From the NCBI RefSeq assembly GCF_014633365.1, contig NC_068349.1, forward strand, positions 33,742,753-33,806,752: DNA of 64,000 bases, in the 5' to 3' direction. This DNA comes from Diospyros lotus. Lineage: Eukaryota > Streptophyta > Magnoliopsida > Ericales > Ebenaceae. Shown here piece by piece: positions 1 to 13,067 of the stretch. The position numbers were made by a program, and so were the translations under genes. Within the stretch, counting starts at the first letter, position 1. Each line of letters starts with the position of its first letter. The notes under the pieces are model-generated. The model saw only the letters and a program-made list of their open reading frames with translations, did no database searches and was not told where the DNA came from.

Positions 1-29
1 AAAGATACAGAAAAAGAGAGGAAGCCTAC

Positions 30-3000
30 ATCCAGCGCATTAGTTCCTTTATCCATCAAATCTAGCTTTGTCAAAACACCAAAGGTCCTTTCCCCTGCAA
101 GTCACAAAGGACATTCCATAAGTCAAATTCCAAACAATTTGAATGAAGTGCAGCAATTTTTTTAAAACTAAATTATAGCCAACAGTAAGTAGAACATACC
201 AGTGGGATCCACTTCCCTTGCAAGTTTGATAGCATCTGATGTTGCTATGTCTTGATTGGCAGGAGATATTGCAAGTATGATGCAGTTAGGCTGAATAAAC
301 CATACATTCGTCAATTAGTGACATAGTAATTGACAACCTAGGACATCTAGAAGCAATAAGAACAGATGGAACCGAGCAAATAAACTACATTAAAATAATA
401 CAAACCAAAATCCCTCCTTAGTTGAAGGAAATTTTTTAACACCACTGCACAAGCTATTAAAATAACTTTGAGACTAATTCAACTTACTAACACCAGTCAT
501 GCTAGAAAATTAATATCTTCCTAAATAAAGACAAATGACAAGAACATCATTGATGAATCTCCGGACCATATCTATTTGAAACATAAATAGCTTCAGGGGT
601 CTAGATATAACACAGCTAACCAGAGTTGGATTAAGCATGTGCTAATTGGTTAGGAGAATATTCAGTTTGTCAGAGTAAGGCTGGGGTGTCCAATTCTGTT
701 ACACAGAATGGATATGGATGCAGTGAAAGCAATGTAATGAAATTGGCTAATGAAACTCATTCTCTGTGGTCTCATCTAATTGCCCTCTTTCTCCTCTCTC
801 TTCAATTCTTTGGAATGATCACTGCTCACCACCAGTGACTATTACTATATCTTCTTTCCCTTAGTGAACAAGGGGTTTCGTAGGCCTTTTCTTTGCAAGG
901 ACAGCTAGGATATCCAGCTAATACTTTTTAAGTTCAAGCATCATCTCATTCATTCAAACTCGATCACAATTAACTCTTATAACAAACAATTACGATTCAC
1001 TAAACTAACCCTAAAGGCAGTTGCCTGGAACTTAATAAGAAAGGATAATGCACCATTTATTACCTTTTCAACATAAGTTCGCACCATGTCTTCAATGTCT
1101 TTGACAATACTTTCTGGTTGTCCCTCTGCAGCCCACAATATCTTTATTCATGATCATTATAACTTAATATTTCAGAAGTTCTACAAGAAAATAACAATTT
1201 GTATAGAGAACTTACCAACCGCAACTTTAGTCAAACCAGGCAAATCAATTAAAGTTAAGTTGACAACTGCCATAAAAAAAAAAAAAAATGCAATGATGTC
1301 AGTGATGTGATAGACAGATGTTGGAGGAACAAGAGAGGATGTAGTCATGCATTGGAAGAAAGAATGAAGTATAGACTCTCATATGTCTAGACAAAAGAAA
1401 ATCATAACAGGAAAAGTAGAGCCCTATACCAAGCTTTTGAAGCACAACGCAAGCAAATGGCAAAAACAAAAGCACAACAGAAATGCAACACTGGCCTTTG
1501 GAGGAAAAACCACAAGTTGGATTTCAGAATTGGTTTCATGTCCATGTACACAAATTCTTCTTCTTCAGTTTTCTTTAGTATTCCAAAATCAAAAATTCAC
1601 TAGTAGTATACAAAGTCCAAATACAAAGCTAATTCAAAGAAGAAAATCCACATGTCCTTACTGTTTTCATTGACAATCCTAGTGAAAGCAAAAGAATAAA
1701 TCAAAACTTGAACCTAACCATACATGCAATGAGAAAGATAAGAATATAATAGTCATTTATTGGTACCACCAAGACAAAATAGAAGATCTATAAGTTTTCA
1801 ACATGATAAAATCTGTCCATAAACATCACAAAAGAATTAGAAATCACTGCAAACAAGTTGGCATTGTACTCATTTGATTAGTTATTTAATGGAAATTCAG
1901 GAACTACTAATGAAACACTGTGCTCTGCCCAAACTACGATGGACTAACCATCAACAGTAATGTAAAATTGCACAATGGCATTACAAGATAAAGAAAGCTA
2001 CCTCCTCATCTGAAGGTGAGATGACACTGAATATTGCAACCCCAAAAGAAGCAGAACAAGGACAGAGAAGATAACAAAGGGACAAACAGCAAATGGCTCA
2101 TCAAAAGGAGAAATCTAAATATAAATAAACAATAAAAAAGCGAGATTGACATGTAATTTTCCTCTGGTAGAGCTTCAAAGTCAATATTCTCTCCAAAAAC
2201 CTTCCATTTAATTCAAACAAGTTATCATGGTTAATTGAGTATACAAACTTCAAAATGAAAATATCAATTTAACTTCCTGAAGATTTCAATATATTATACA
2301 CCTGGAGGAAACTTTTGCCTTCACATTGACGGAGCATTGGACATAACATAGGACATAATAGCCTTACAGAAGATATGGCTACGGACAGAGATGGCTAGAG
2401 GTCTATAATTCATGTAACTAACCCCACCTAACAAAATTAAGGCTTGTCATTATTGTTGTTGTAATTTACAGAGCATTGTTAATATATACATCCACAGAAA
2501 CACACATTCCAAGTAGCTTATGCTTTGCATTTTTTATTGAGAGCATCCATGAAGAGAACCTAGTAATTTCTTTTTCTCCGCAAGGTAAAACATAAAACTT
2601 GCTTATGTAACTAGATTAAAGTACCTATTGAAACCAATTTACAGGACTGCTTAAGAAAACTCAAGTTCAGGGAGTTACAGAGACATGGAAACAATAGCAA
2701 CATGCATTGGATGATGAACAACTACTACTATGCTCCTCCGAACCTATGAAGTCTCTGGCAAATTATCAAAGAAAAGCCCGAGACTGAGAACATGTAAGTA
2801 TAAATTGCATGATGTGGAGCAATAACAAGAGCACAAAAAGAAGCAGCTCACAAGAAGCCTAGATGTACATTAGTTCCATTAGCCCTACCATTTGGAGAGT
2901 ATATACTAAGATGGATTGGAATAGGGGAGATCTGTTTTGTCTTTCCTGTCACCCTATCAGTTTCATCCTGGATTTCCTTGCGAACCATGCCTGCATAAAA

Positions 3001-6000
3001 GTATCATATTACAACAGATAAGTACCAGCATCAGTGTAGACCATACCTACCACAGAGAAACATGAAGAGGGGTGGGGAGCAAAAAAAAAGTATGTGTAGA
3101 AAACAGAAGTAAATGATATAATAACAAATGTTGCAACTAATATACCTATTACAACAGAATGAAACAAGCCTAATCTTCTCATAATATTTATTGAAGTTTG
3201 CAATGACCAGAAACATTTAAAATAGGAAAGGAAAGCATAACGCTATCTTATTCAATTTGAGAATCAAAAAAACAAATATCCATCAGCAGAGTTGCAGGCC
3301 ATGCTTCACTAGTTCAAGAGTTTAGCCTGTTGTCACAAATAGGCCCACAAAACTAAAAGCTGTATCGAGAGAAAGCTAGAAAATTGGTTGAGTTGGACAG
3401 TGTTACAACTCCAAATTCTTTAATTAGTCAGCTATTCTAGTTTTCCACAATGGTTTTGCCCCTTTAGGTACCTTCTATAAGTGAACATAGTTAACTACCA
3501 ACAAGAAGAAACATAAAAAAGGTTCAGCCTTCCTTGCCCCACTTTTCCCTCCTCCATTCCAAAGTGACACACGCAATTAAGTATAGGTTGTCCACTCCAA
3601 AGTCGAAACAATACAAGACAATAATACATAATTGTATATTTATGTGTATCAAGTGCAAACGATATTTTCCCCATTTATTACCTAAAAAAGAATTTATATT
3701 TCCCCAGAGCAAAATCCTGAGAAATCATTTTCCACAATTGTAAGAGCAAACCAAAAGTGGGCCTTAACTTATGGATGCTTCTAAAGAAAGAATGGCGCCT
3801 TAGCTTAGCTCAACTTGGCTTAAGATTTCCTTAATTAGTTGGGATTGGTTACATTCTCATTTACCATCCATTCCCATTTACAGCCATAATTTTGGTTAAA
3901 CTAGAATGGGTTTCTCTATTGATGTAGATCCACATTGTTTTGAGTTGAATCTGTCCTTGAACACATTTCCCTCACATTCATTGTATGTTTCATATACATC
4001 TAGCACTGTGGGCATCACCCAAGGGATCAATGTAGACAATAATAAACACGTGTGGATGTATGAAACATTTCTAGGTGTAGAGCACCAATATTGATGTGGG
4101 ACTCCATTACATCACCCTGAGAGCATTCATGACCAATAAAAATATTACAAAATAACTTGATAATGTGAAAACTTCATAGCAAAATCAAACCCATCTAAGT
4201 CAGACACTTGGATACCTACTTACAAATCAAACCATATGCTATTTAAGAAAAGAAAAAACCAGGCTCAATGCAAATCGACTGAAGACATCTATTTTTATTT
4301 TTAATTTTATAATATTTGAACATCTTTATTTTCTCTTTTGATTCAAAAAACAGCTGCCTTTATAGAGCAAATAGATGTCCCTCTATTCCTGTTCTCAGAG
4401 TTGGTTTGGTTGACTCTTTTCTATTCTATGTTACATATTCATTTAGTGCATGGGACTCGAAAGTGGGAAACAAATGTTTAGCGGCCAATTGGTTAGCTAA
4501 ATTGGACACCACATTTTAGATATGACAATAGACGGCCCAAATCACCCACAACCTTCTCTCCCTCTCTCACACACACTCATAGCATAAGTGAAAAAGATAA
4601 CTGTTTCCTGAAAACAATAAAATACTTCGGCAAGAATATTAACACACCATTTTGTCAAGCCCTCAGATTGAGGGCTGGGCAATTGTAGGAATTCGAGTGG
4701 AATTCCAAGAAAGAAGATATGAATTTAGGAAGAAACAGATAGAATGAGGAAAGGGAGGAAAAGAGAATGAGAGAAAGTTAAGAGAGAGTATTGAAAGTGA
4801 AGACTGGTTATTATTTTCGATGCCTTCCTCTTACTGCCGTAGGTCTCTTATAGAGCCTCTAGCAACCATAACAGCAACTCTAACCATATAACAACACGCC
4901 TAACTAACATAACAGCAAAACAGTACCATTAACTAAGCCTCTAACCACTTAACCCCCCATCTAGTTAGCAACTAACGGCTCATACAAGCGGTTATTACCG
5001 ACCATTTACTGACTTACCCCTAGGGTCGTGACACATTTGGTACTCTATCATACACTATTTGACTCCCCATCTGCATGTACAAGATTTTCCCAAAAACATA
5101 TCTTGATACAGTAGCCACTTGAGCTATTATATTTCCCTGATTCTGCAGCAGCCACTAACTTTACCAAAATCCTTTGCAAGTACTCTTTAACCAATATTCA
5201 GACGACAATCATCAAAGATATGACAACCATCAAAGACTGACTAAATTAAATCACAAAGAATTCAATCAATAAAAAAGCATTAGCAGCAAAATAACACACC
5301 AAAATCAGTGAATCTCTTTCGAGGCAGGTGAGAAAACTCAGCATATTCCTGCAGCCCCTCGTCTATCTTGTAAAGTTGCAACACCAGAGGCCTCCTTGTG
5401 ACAATCCCTGGAAAAGCCCATATACAAGCCTAGTTAGCAACATGCATGGTAAAACAAAAAATTCAGTTAAAATGAAAAATTACACGACCAAAAACCAAAA
5501 AATCATAAGGAGGGACAAATATACAAAAACTCACCAGATCCTCTAGGAAGAAAGTCTCTTCCAACTATGCTCTCTAAAACTGAAGACTTTCCAGAACTCT
5601 GTTCTCAGTTCAAAACAGAATAAATTATCAGACAACCAGACCAAAAATTTACTACTACTCTCCACTCCCTCTGTAGCGTTGCCACAGCTTTTCAATCTCT
5701 CACTCTCTATAACGGTCATAAAACTTAATAAAAAGTCAAAAGAGCTTCCATCTTTCGCTTTCAAGAAAAGTGAGACTGTTCTCAACCAAAAGAAAAACAG
5801 AATTGCACAATATATAATTCAATTGATTTTCTCTCCCCATCAGTAACTCTCCTCTCAAAAGAACCCAAGCAAAAGCACATGAAATCAGAATTACAAAGAA
5901 AAAGAATATCAGAATCTCAAATTCGGCTCAAAACAAATAGACTAAAGGTCACGAAGTCCCCCTCCCAGCCATCCCTTCCTTCCCTCACTCATAAACTCTC

Positions 6001-6171
6001 AATGGCGACAGAGCAGTCGAGATGGAGTACCTGTCCACCGACGACGGCGACGGAGGGAAGCGCGTCCCAGAGGGAGGAGAAGGCGGTGTCGCCGCCGCCG
6101 TAGTCGCCGAGCGCAGTGCAGGCCCTCTGGATACGATTCACCAGGCCGATCAAGCTCTCCATAGTGGCCAT
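30..6171 (-). CDS. DRP1E: Dynamin-related protein 1E-like GTPase, 5' part (exons 1-8, partial)
   Basis: Plant dynamin-related GTPase acting in membrane scission at the plasma membrane, cell plate and endocytic sites. Eight coding exons can be joined in frame: 6171-6031, 5598-5535, 5407-5300, 2990-2889, 1266-1216, 1125-1064, 290-200 and 94-30. All have GT/AG borders and give 228 residues, against about 610-625 for the family, so the 3' half lies off the left edge. The start is [18 protein letters not shown]. The P-loop GGQSSGKSS is split by intron 1, as the GGQ ends exon 1. G3 is DLPG in exon 5 and G4 is TKLD in exon 8. Residues such as LGDYGGG and the stretch [14 protein letters not shown] fit DRP1E better than DRP1A or DRP1C from memory. 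Intron 3 is 2.3 kb and carries a solo LTR. The exact paralogue is an inference. Confidence 0.93.
4653..5033 (-). mobile_element. Solo LTR inside DRP1E-like intron 3
   Basis: A 381-bp segment starts TGTCAAGCCC and ends GGTCGTGACA on the plus strand, and is flanked by a perfect 5-bp duplication CATTT (4648-4652 and 5034-5038). Read on the minus strand it begins TGTCACGACC, contains a TATA-like CTATAAGAG, and ends TTGACA. TG...CA ends with a 5-bp target duplication and no coding DNA are the mark of a solo LTR or a very short LTR element. Confidence 0.8.
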
Positions 6172-6390
6172 GCTCTCGGAAACCCTAGAAGCTTCTGGAA
6201 GAAGCACGGAAGAGGAGAAGGAAAGGAAGAAGGTGGAGAGAAAGGTAGACAGGGAGTAGGAAAGGAAGACGAAGAAGTGAAAGAGCGCTGACGCGAGAGA
6301 GAGAGAGAGGGAAGCGATAAAGTGCGCCAGGTGCGCAGCGTGGTCGGCTGATATGCTGATTCGGTGGCTCTCGCCTTTACCCACCGTCCC

Positions 6391-6398
6391 TTTTTATA
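6391..6398 (-). promoter_or_regulatory. TATA box of the DRP1E-like gene
   Basis: The minus strand reads TATAAAAA about 220 nt upstream of the DRP1E-like ATG (6171), which would place transcription start near 6360 and give a 5' UTR of about 190 nt. A GA-rich run (about 6295-6312) lies in that leader. Position and sequence are seen; function is inferred. Confidence 0.55.
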
Positions 6399-6678
6399 CC
6401 AATTTACCTTTTTGTTTTATTATTATGCCAACGGTTTAAAATTTTGAATTTTGAAATTGAAATTTGAAAATGTTGAGCCTGTTCACGGGAAATATTTTTT
6501 GTTTTTATTAAATAATTTAATTTTTATTCTAATTGTACACTATGATTGACGAAATATTTTTTAAAATAAATACCATAAGACTTGTTTAATTATAGAAACA
6601 TTTTCTGTTTTTTTTAACAATAGTCTTTATTAAATAATTAAATCTCTCTAATTTCATAATTTTTTAAGACAAAATGTC
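6399..6678. other. AT-rich upstream flank of the DRP1E-like gene
   Basis: AT-rich sequence with no open gene and no recognised repeat; presumably the upstream promoter region of the minus-strand dynamin gene. Confidence 0.4.
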
Positions 6679-7056
6679 GGGTTAATTACATCAATAATCA
6701 CTCAACTTTATATTCTATTATTGTTTTGTCACTGAACTTTGAAATGTTACCTGTTAGTCACTAATATTTCAAAACCGTTACAACTTAGTCACTAAACTTT
6801 AAAATATTACTTACTAATCACTAATATTTCAAAACTGTTTCTCGTCCGTCACTCGTGAACTTAAAGTTTAGTAATTAACAAATAACGAGTAATAAACGAT
6901 TTTAAAATATTAATGACTAACAAGTAATATTTTAAAATTCAGTGACTAAGCAGTAACAGTTTTAAAATATTAATGACTAACAAGTAACATTTCAAAGTTC
7001 AGTAATCAAATAACAACAAAATACAAAGTTGAATGATTATTGGTATAATTAACTCC
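6679..7056. mobile_element. Foldback MITE, 378 bp, long inverted repeats
   Basis: The left end (GGGTTAATTACATCAATAAT) is matched in inverted form by the right end (reverse complement GGAGTTAATTATACCAATAA). Pairing continues through repeated TCACTGAACTTTGAAATGTTAC motifs for well over 100 bp per arm. The flanks AAAATGTC (6671-6678) and AAAATATC (7057-7064) look like a slightly decayed 8-9 bp target duplication, which would suit a hAT- or Mutator-type MITE. No coding capacity. Confidence 0.75.
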
Positions 7057-7798
7057 AAAATATCAGGATATTTTTAATTATAAAATTAAAATTAAAACCT
7101 ATAAAGTATTTTCTAAGTTTTTGGACACACGTGTCAAACGGAGTATCTGAATTAGTACTTTGTGTTTGTGGGTGTGTATTTGATTTTGTTGCCAATTTTG
7201 ATGTTTTGGTTAATTTGGCTTTGGAATGTTTATTTTTATTTATTTTGTGTTTGGTTTTATTTTGGTTAAGAATGTAGGAATTAAACATTATGCTTGATAA
7301 TGTTGTCCTTTTTAAAATATGAAAGAAAAAAACATTGTGCATTTTATTAAAAATTTCACTCATCACTGTGTTAAATTTATCTAAATTGTACTTGCCAACT
7401 CTTGTTTCTAATAATAACACCAGCCTCCTTTGTCACAAAAATTAAGGTCTCTTTTTATTATTTTCAGTTCATTTTTAATTTTTTTAAATAATTAAAATAT
7501 GTTTACTTTCATATTCTTAAAAATAAAAAAAATTATAAAGAGAACTAAAAATAACTAAAAGTCATTTTGACTATTTTTATCACAAACACGTTCAAAATTT
7601 TCAAAATGCGAAAAATATTAAAAACAAAAAGAACGCATTTTTAGAAATTTTAAAATAAATAATCAAAACATAAAATTAAAAATAAATTTAAAAATGAAAC
7701 ACAAATAGAACAACGCCTACGTATTTTGCTTTTATATAAATTATCTCTTTCTTTATTATTCTCTTCTCTAACAATTGGAACAACCCAACACTGAGTAT
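7057..7798. other. AT-rich intergenic stretch, nothing recognised
   Basis: AT-rich DNA without a supportable gene. Part of 7440-7735 resembles, loosely and in decayed form, the Tourist-type element seen at 9980 and 27534 (repeated gagaac/gaacgc motifs), but no clean ends are visible. Confidence 0.3.
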
Positions 7799-8121
7799 AT
7801 CACAACAAATGTCACCAAATTTTGATGTATTTTATAATTTGATCACTAAACTTCAATTATTAGCAAAATGATCATAAAACTTTAAAATATTTTATAATAT
7901 AATCACTGAAGTGATTTTTTGACAATTTCTGGCCAAAATTGCTGATGTGTCAATGGCCACATCATTGTCACATCAGCAATTTTGGGGAGGAACCATAAAA
8001 AAATTATTTTAGTGACCACATTGTAAAATATTTTAAAATTTTGTTATCACTTTATAAGAAATTGAAGTTTATTAACCAAATTAAAAAGAACATCAAAATT
8101 TTGTGACCTTTGGTGTGATTT
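7799..8121. mobile_element. Foldback MITE with perfect internal hairpin
   Basis: The ends pair as inverted repeats: ATCACAACAAATGTCACC at the left against the reverse complement of GGTGTGATTTAT at the right. Pairing extends through AAATTTTGATGT and the following roughly 80 bp. The centre holds a perfect 17-bp inverted pair, CCAAAATTGCTGATGTG (7933-7949) and its complement (7969-7985). Non-coding; superfamily not assigned. Confidence 0.65.
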
Positions 8122-8549
8122 ATCCACCCAACAGCCATGGCATAACTCTTGTTTTCTACTACACAACTTTATCTTTTCCTTTGATCTTCCTTTCTTTCTT
8201 TTTTTTCTATCGAAAACAAGCATTACATTTTCCTGTGCATTAGTCTTAATTGATGTTGATGTTGGTAATCTCTCATTATCTCTCTCCTGTGCCCTTTCTT
8301 TGTTTTCTCTCTTATTTTTTATCTTTTTATGATTTATCAATTCAATCATTATTCTATCAATTGTCAAAATCTTATTACAATTTTGCAATGAGTCCTAATA
8401 AACCCTGTTGCAATTATGCAATAAGGTTTGAACAAACCATTTTTAATCTGATTCAAGGACCATATAGCGACGATAACATAGGCAATAATGGTAAGTCTCT
8501 CTCTTTTGTTGTCTCTATCACACATACATAGACACATTATGTATTATTA

Positions 8550-8611
8550 TTTTGGTCATAATACCCCCTTATGTAGCTTAAAATGTACAAAAGTAATATA
8601 CATCTAGCATG
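8550..8611. repeat. Single arm related to the MITE at 36664
   Basis: This segment (TTTTGGTCATAATACCCCC through TACATCTAGCATGA) closely matches the right arm of the inverted-repeat element at 36664-36837. No matching left arm is seen here, so it is a truncated relative. The rest of 8122-8935 is AT-rich DNA with nothing else recognised. Confidence 0.55.
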
Positions 8612-8935
8612 ATTCTTTTGAATTTGTGTTTTAATTGAAACCTACCCAACATCTCCAATAGGTTCCAAGTGGAACCCACATTTTTTACTAGCTTAACTCT
8701 AACTTCCAAGGTCTCTCCCTCTCGCATTTTCAAATCTAGGTTTCAATCCAAATAATATTATTGCTTTAATTAAGTATTCTCTAATTAGATGTGTCAAATA
8801 TTTGATTTTATGTGAATTACAAATATATGTTATAAAAATATGTAATAGTGAAAAAATATTTTATATAATAATTAGTATTTCTCACCAATCAATTATTTTC
8901 AACCATTTAATTGTTGTATAAACAGTTCAATAACA

Positions 8936-9530
8936 TCTAGTAATTTCTCAAATAGCATAAACAGTTCAATTGTAATTTAAATTAACAGTGTCCAAATGAA
9001 TAAGTAATTTCTCAATAGCATAAACAATTCAATGAGACAATGACATCGAGAAAACCGAATCAGAGATACAACATCAAGTAATTTCTCAAATAGTAAAAAC
9101 AGTTCAATTGTAATTTAAATTAACAGTGTCCAAATGAATAAGTAATTTCTCAATAGCATAAACAATTCAATGAGACAATGACATCGAGAAAACCAAATTA
9201 GAGATACAACATCAAGTAATTTCTCAAATAACATAAACAGTTCAATTGTAATTTAAATTAACAGTGTCCAAATGAATAAGTAATTTTTCAATAGCATAAA
9301 CAATTCAATGAGACAATGACATCGAGAAAATCGAATCAAAGATATAACATCAAGTAATTTCTCAAATAGCATAACAGTTCGATTGTAATTTAAATTAACA
9401 GTGTCCAAATGAATAAGTAATTTCTCAATAGCATAAACAATTCAATGAGACAATGACATCGAGAAAATCGAATCAGAGATACAACATCAAGTAATTTTTC
9501 AAATAGCATAACAGTTCGATGATAAAACAT
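8936..9530. repeat. 138-bp tandem repeat, about four copies
   Basis: The marker AACAGTGTCCAAATGAATAA recurs at 8984, 9122, 9260 and 9397, giving spacings of 138, 138 and 137 bp. Each unit contains two related halves built on AGTAATTTCTCAA and ATAAACARTTCAAT, so the unit itself looks like a diverged dimer. Copies are nearly identical. The array fades into degraded half-units after about 9490. Confidence 0.9.
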
Positions 9531-9559
9531 CAAGTAATTTTTGTAATGGTATAAACAGT

Positions 9560-9979
9560 TTAATAGCATTTCAAATGAACAATCCAAGAAATCCAAATGG
9601 ATACCGGAGGCGAAGATCAAATCTTGTTCATAGGCGGAGTTCTCGGGCTTCGTCGGTGCTAGAAATCGCTGGAAGAGGAAATGAAATGACTAGAAACAGA
9701 GAGAGATAGCGAAGCAAGACGAAATGAAATGACGAAAAATGATAGATGTGAAATAACAGTTAGAGAGAGAGAAGCTAGAGGAAATTAATTTACTGAACAT
9801 GCAATGACTAAAAATGGTGATATGAAATAAAAGCGAATGAGAGAGATAAAAGAGAGGAGACTGAGGGGCCGAATGTGGCTTGAATAAACTCTGTTGATTG
9901 TCAATAATAATAATATGAAGGGAATGGAGAAGCAAATAAATCCATGTTATGGTAGTTGAGATGGGAGAGCAAAATTTTA
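9560..9979. other. Unassigned purine-rich segment after the tandem array
   Basis: A less AT-rich stretch (9600-9850) rich in GAGAGAGA and GAAATGA motifs, unlike its neighbours. It could be a captured gene leader or a decayed element; no family recognised and no convincing reading frame. Confidence 0.3.
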
Positions 9980-10501
9980 GGTTGTTTCCTCTTTATTTTT
10001 AAATTTTTAATTTTAAGTTTTAAATTTATTCTTAATTTTTTATTTTGATAATTTATTTTTAAAAAATTAAAAACGCATTCTTTTTGTCATTTTAAAAAAT
10101 TATTTCTCAAAACAAAAAATTAAAAAATGTGATATCTTTGAAATTTTGAAAATAATTTTTTAATGATATTTTATTCAATATATTTAATTATTCAATAAAT
10201 TATAAATATTTAATGTTAATATATTATTAAAAATATATACATTTTAAAGTTAATGAATTTTATAATCTTTTTACCATTATAATAATAAAATATGAATAAA
10301 TAAATAAATAAATGTGTTCTAAATTTAGAATTTATTTTAAATTAAAACACTCAAAATAACTTTTTGTTGTTTAAAATTTTATTTACAATTTTTTTTTGTT
10401 TTCAAAAATGTATTTTTAAAAACAGTAAAGATAACGCACTTTCATTATTTTAGAAAATCAAAAATTAAAAATAACTTGAAAATAGTAAAGAGAACGCAGC
10501 C
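9980..10501. mobile_element. Tourist-type (PIF/Harbinger) MITE, copy A, 522 bp
   Basis: The ends are GGTTGTTTCCTCTTT (left) and AAAGAGAACGCAGCC (right, inverted GGCTGCGTTCTCTTT). The trinucleotide TTA flanks both sides (9977-9979, 10502-10504). A second copy with the same internal sequence is at 27534-28061. TTA duplications with terminal inverted repeats and no ORF fit Tourist-type MITEs. Confidence 0.8.
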
Positions 10502-12059
10502 TTATTTTTTTGGAATTTGTTAGTTTAGTTTTTTTTTTTTATTGGTTTGGTTCGGTTAAATTTTTTTAGAAGTTTGACTTTAGATTTTTTGTTCAATTTT
10601 GTTAGTTATACGAGCTGAACTAATCGAACCGACTAAATTTTGAAATGATGTTATTTTGATTTTATAAAACGACATTATTTTCTTCGATTTTGTGTGTTTT
10701 TTATTGATTATTTTGGTTTTTTTAAAAAAAAATTGTGTTTATTTAATTTAATCGGCTTGGTTCAATTTATACTGTTTGGGTTTAATTTTTTCAATTATCG
10801 ATTAGTTCTATTTTTCAGATTAATTAATCAATTCGATTCCATTTTACTTCTCGATTCAATTTAAACTATTAGTAGATTTCAATCGGTTTGAACGGATTGA
10901 CATCTTTCCAAGTCAATTAACAATGCCACTACTAAGTCACTACTCAATGAAGCAACAAGCTTCATGATTTTCAACGAGGCATTAACTTTTCATCTATAGT
11001 GACATTTTGGGGATTTCAAGATTAACAAAACTCCTTAGCACCATTGTTGCTACCTTTCCATTTCTCTAATAACCCTATTTAAAACCTATAGCCTCATAGT
11101 GATTATCTAATTTCAACCTCACACAATCTTCACATTGAAACCTCAATCCAACAATACATTACTTGATTGTTATAAATATAACTTGCACCCACATGGACCT
11201 AGTTATCTATTAATGATGATTATTTTGTATTTGTACAAGATAAATAGATAACAAATAAATCATATGATCGTCTCTTTTACCTAGAATATTTGAAAAATGT
11301 GATTTATCCCATCTTATTGGGGACTATAATTCAGATATGTAATTTATCTCATCCTGTTAGGAATAGGATTTATCTCCTTACATATTTGGAATAAATATGA
11401 AAGTCAAATTATGTATATCTCGAGTTACCTCCCCCGATAAGTCTAGATACAATTGAAATATAATTTTATCTCTTTTTCTTTCTCTCCATATATTAGTCAA
11501 GAGTATTAACACAAATTAGTAAGTATATATATGTAATTTTCTCTTGACCTTTTTGCTAAAGTTATGTTTGAAGGATCCATTGAAACTTTTGTTTTAAAGA
11601 TATAAGATTTTTTTGTCTCTTTATTAATACATATACATATATAATATCTTCATCTTTCTCAGGTAGCAAAATAGATCTTTATCTTTTTAATTATGTTATT
11701 AATGACGAAAGGAGTTTATACGTAAAAAATGATACTATAGATGTCTTCGGAACAAATTTTAAAACACAAGGACATCACTAAAATGGCCTAAACCAAAAGA
11801 AGGTCTTAGTGCTAATTTATTTAAATTTTTTTGCAAACATTTGTAACTAAAGGGGTCTACGTGCAAAAACTAAAATCACACCAACCTTTCAAATGAATTT
11901 CAAGCTATAAAAAATCCCGTTATAAATGAATCAAACCATGTTACAATTGCCCCCATACTTTTATTATAATTAAAGGAATGGATTCCTTGGTATCTATTGG
12001 TTTGCCAACAGTAATAACTAAAAATTGAATATGAAATGTTAATTCAATAAAAATAGAGG
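10502..12059. other. AT-rich intergenic DNA, probable decayed repeats
   Basis: 10520-10910 has repeated GGTTYGGTT/TCGATT-like motifs typical of decayed MITEs, but I could not pair its ends. 10910-12059 is AT-rich, without a supportable gene. The part nearest 12059 may be the downstream end of the gypsy remnant on the minus strand. Confidence 0.3.
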
Positions 12060-12553
12060 CAGCATGGGTGACGGGAAGATTTATGTCCCAAGTATTTTAC
12101 CAAAGGCATATTTAGTTCTTTTGATAAAGAGTTGGTTGGATTTTATAATTTTAAAGGTAGTTCTTTGGTGGGTCACATGGTAATAAAAAAAAAAGGACTA
12201 TAAATGAAAATATCATTAAAGAATATAGGTATAAATTTTCTTAGGTAAGACTCAAAATTTCAATTCATGAGAGATTGAAAAGTAGTTGTGACATTGGTGA
12301 GTCCGAATGGCATCACCAAAAATTCAAAATTTTTGTGATGTGTTCTAAGACTGTTTCATGTATGTTCTCGGATTTTTTCCTAATTTGATGATAGTCTGAG
12401 TGTAAATTCAGTTTAGAAAAGAATCTGAATTGGTGAAACTCATGCAAAAGGTCATTCATTGATGATACAGGGAATTTGTCCTTGATGGTTATAACATTAA
12501 GTTAACGACAATCCATACAAAAAAATCATGATCCATCATTTCTCTTGACTAAT

Positions 12554-13035
12554 TGTTGTTGCCAAAATACAACAATTAAAATTTGTGATGTGGAATCCAC
12601 TCGAGCTTGGTGTCGGGTGAAGTTAAGTTGTCGTAAGAGATGTCACCTCAAGGGAGATTGCCGTTAGAATGCTCGTCACAAGGATTTGTCAATAGCTCTT
12701 ACCACAAGGTTTTGACACTAGCTCTTGCCACAAGCTCTCGCCACTAACTCTTGCCATAAGCTCTTGCCACTAGCTCTTGCTACAAACTCTTGCCACAAGC
12801 TCTCGCCATAAAATTTTGCCACAAGGCTTCACCACTAGCTCTCGTCACAAGGTTCTGCCTTCGCAGCTAGGTCTCGCCGCAAGGTTTTACCTCTGCCACG
12901 AGGTCTCGCCGCAAGCTTTTGCCTTCGCCCCAAAGATTTGGCCCTATTGATGCTCAAAAAATGGGTTAGAAGGCTCGCGAGAATTTTTCCCCGCAAAGAC
13001 CCTCCGATGCCAAAATCAGTCTCGAATCCCAATCT
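12554..13035 (-). repeat. Partial second LTR copy
   Basis: Direct repeat of 13068-13565: same TGTTGTTG start, same CACTCGAGC landmark, same run of (C)TCTTGCCAC-type units, and the same block reading GGTTAGAA...TCGCGA. It stops at the shared word ATTGGGATTCG (minus strand), beyond which the first copy continues with LTR sequence and this one with the PBS leader. The join suggests loss of the internal region by recombination at this short homology. Confidence 0.65.
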
Positions 13036-13046
13036 CGAGGGAATCT

Positions 13047-13064
13047 TTCCCACAGACGGCGCCA
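13047..13064 (-). other. Primer-binding site (tRNA-Asp-like)
   Basis: Minus strand TGGCGCCGTCTGTGGGAA, three bases after the LTR's terminal CA. The first nine bases (TGGCGCCGT) complement the 3' end of plant tRNA-Asp as I recall it; TGGCGCC primer sites are usual in several gypsy lineages. Confidence 0.65.
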
Positions 13065-13067
13065 AAT

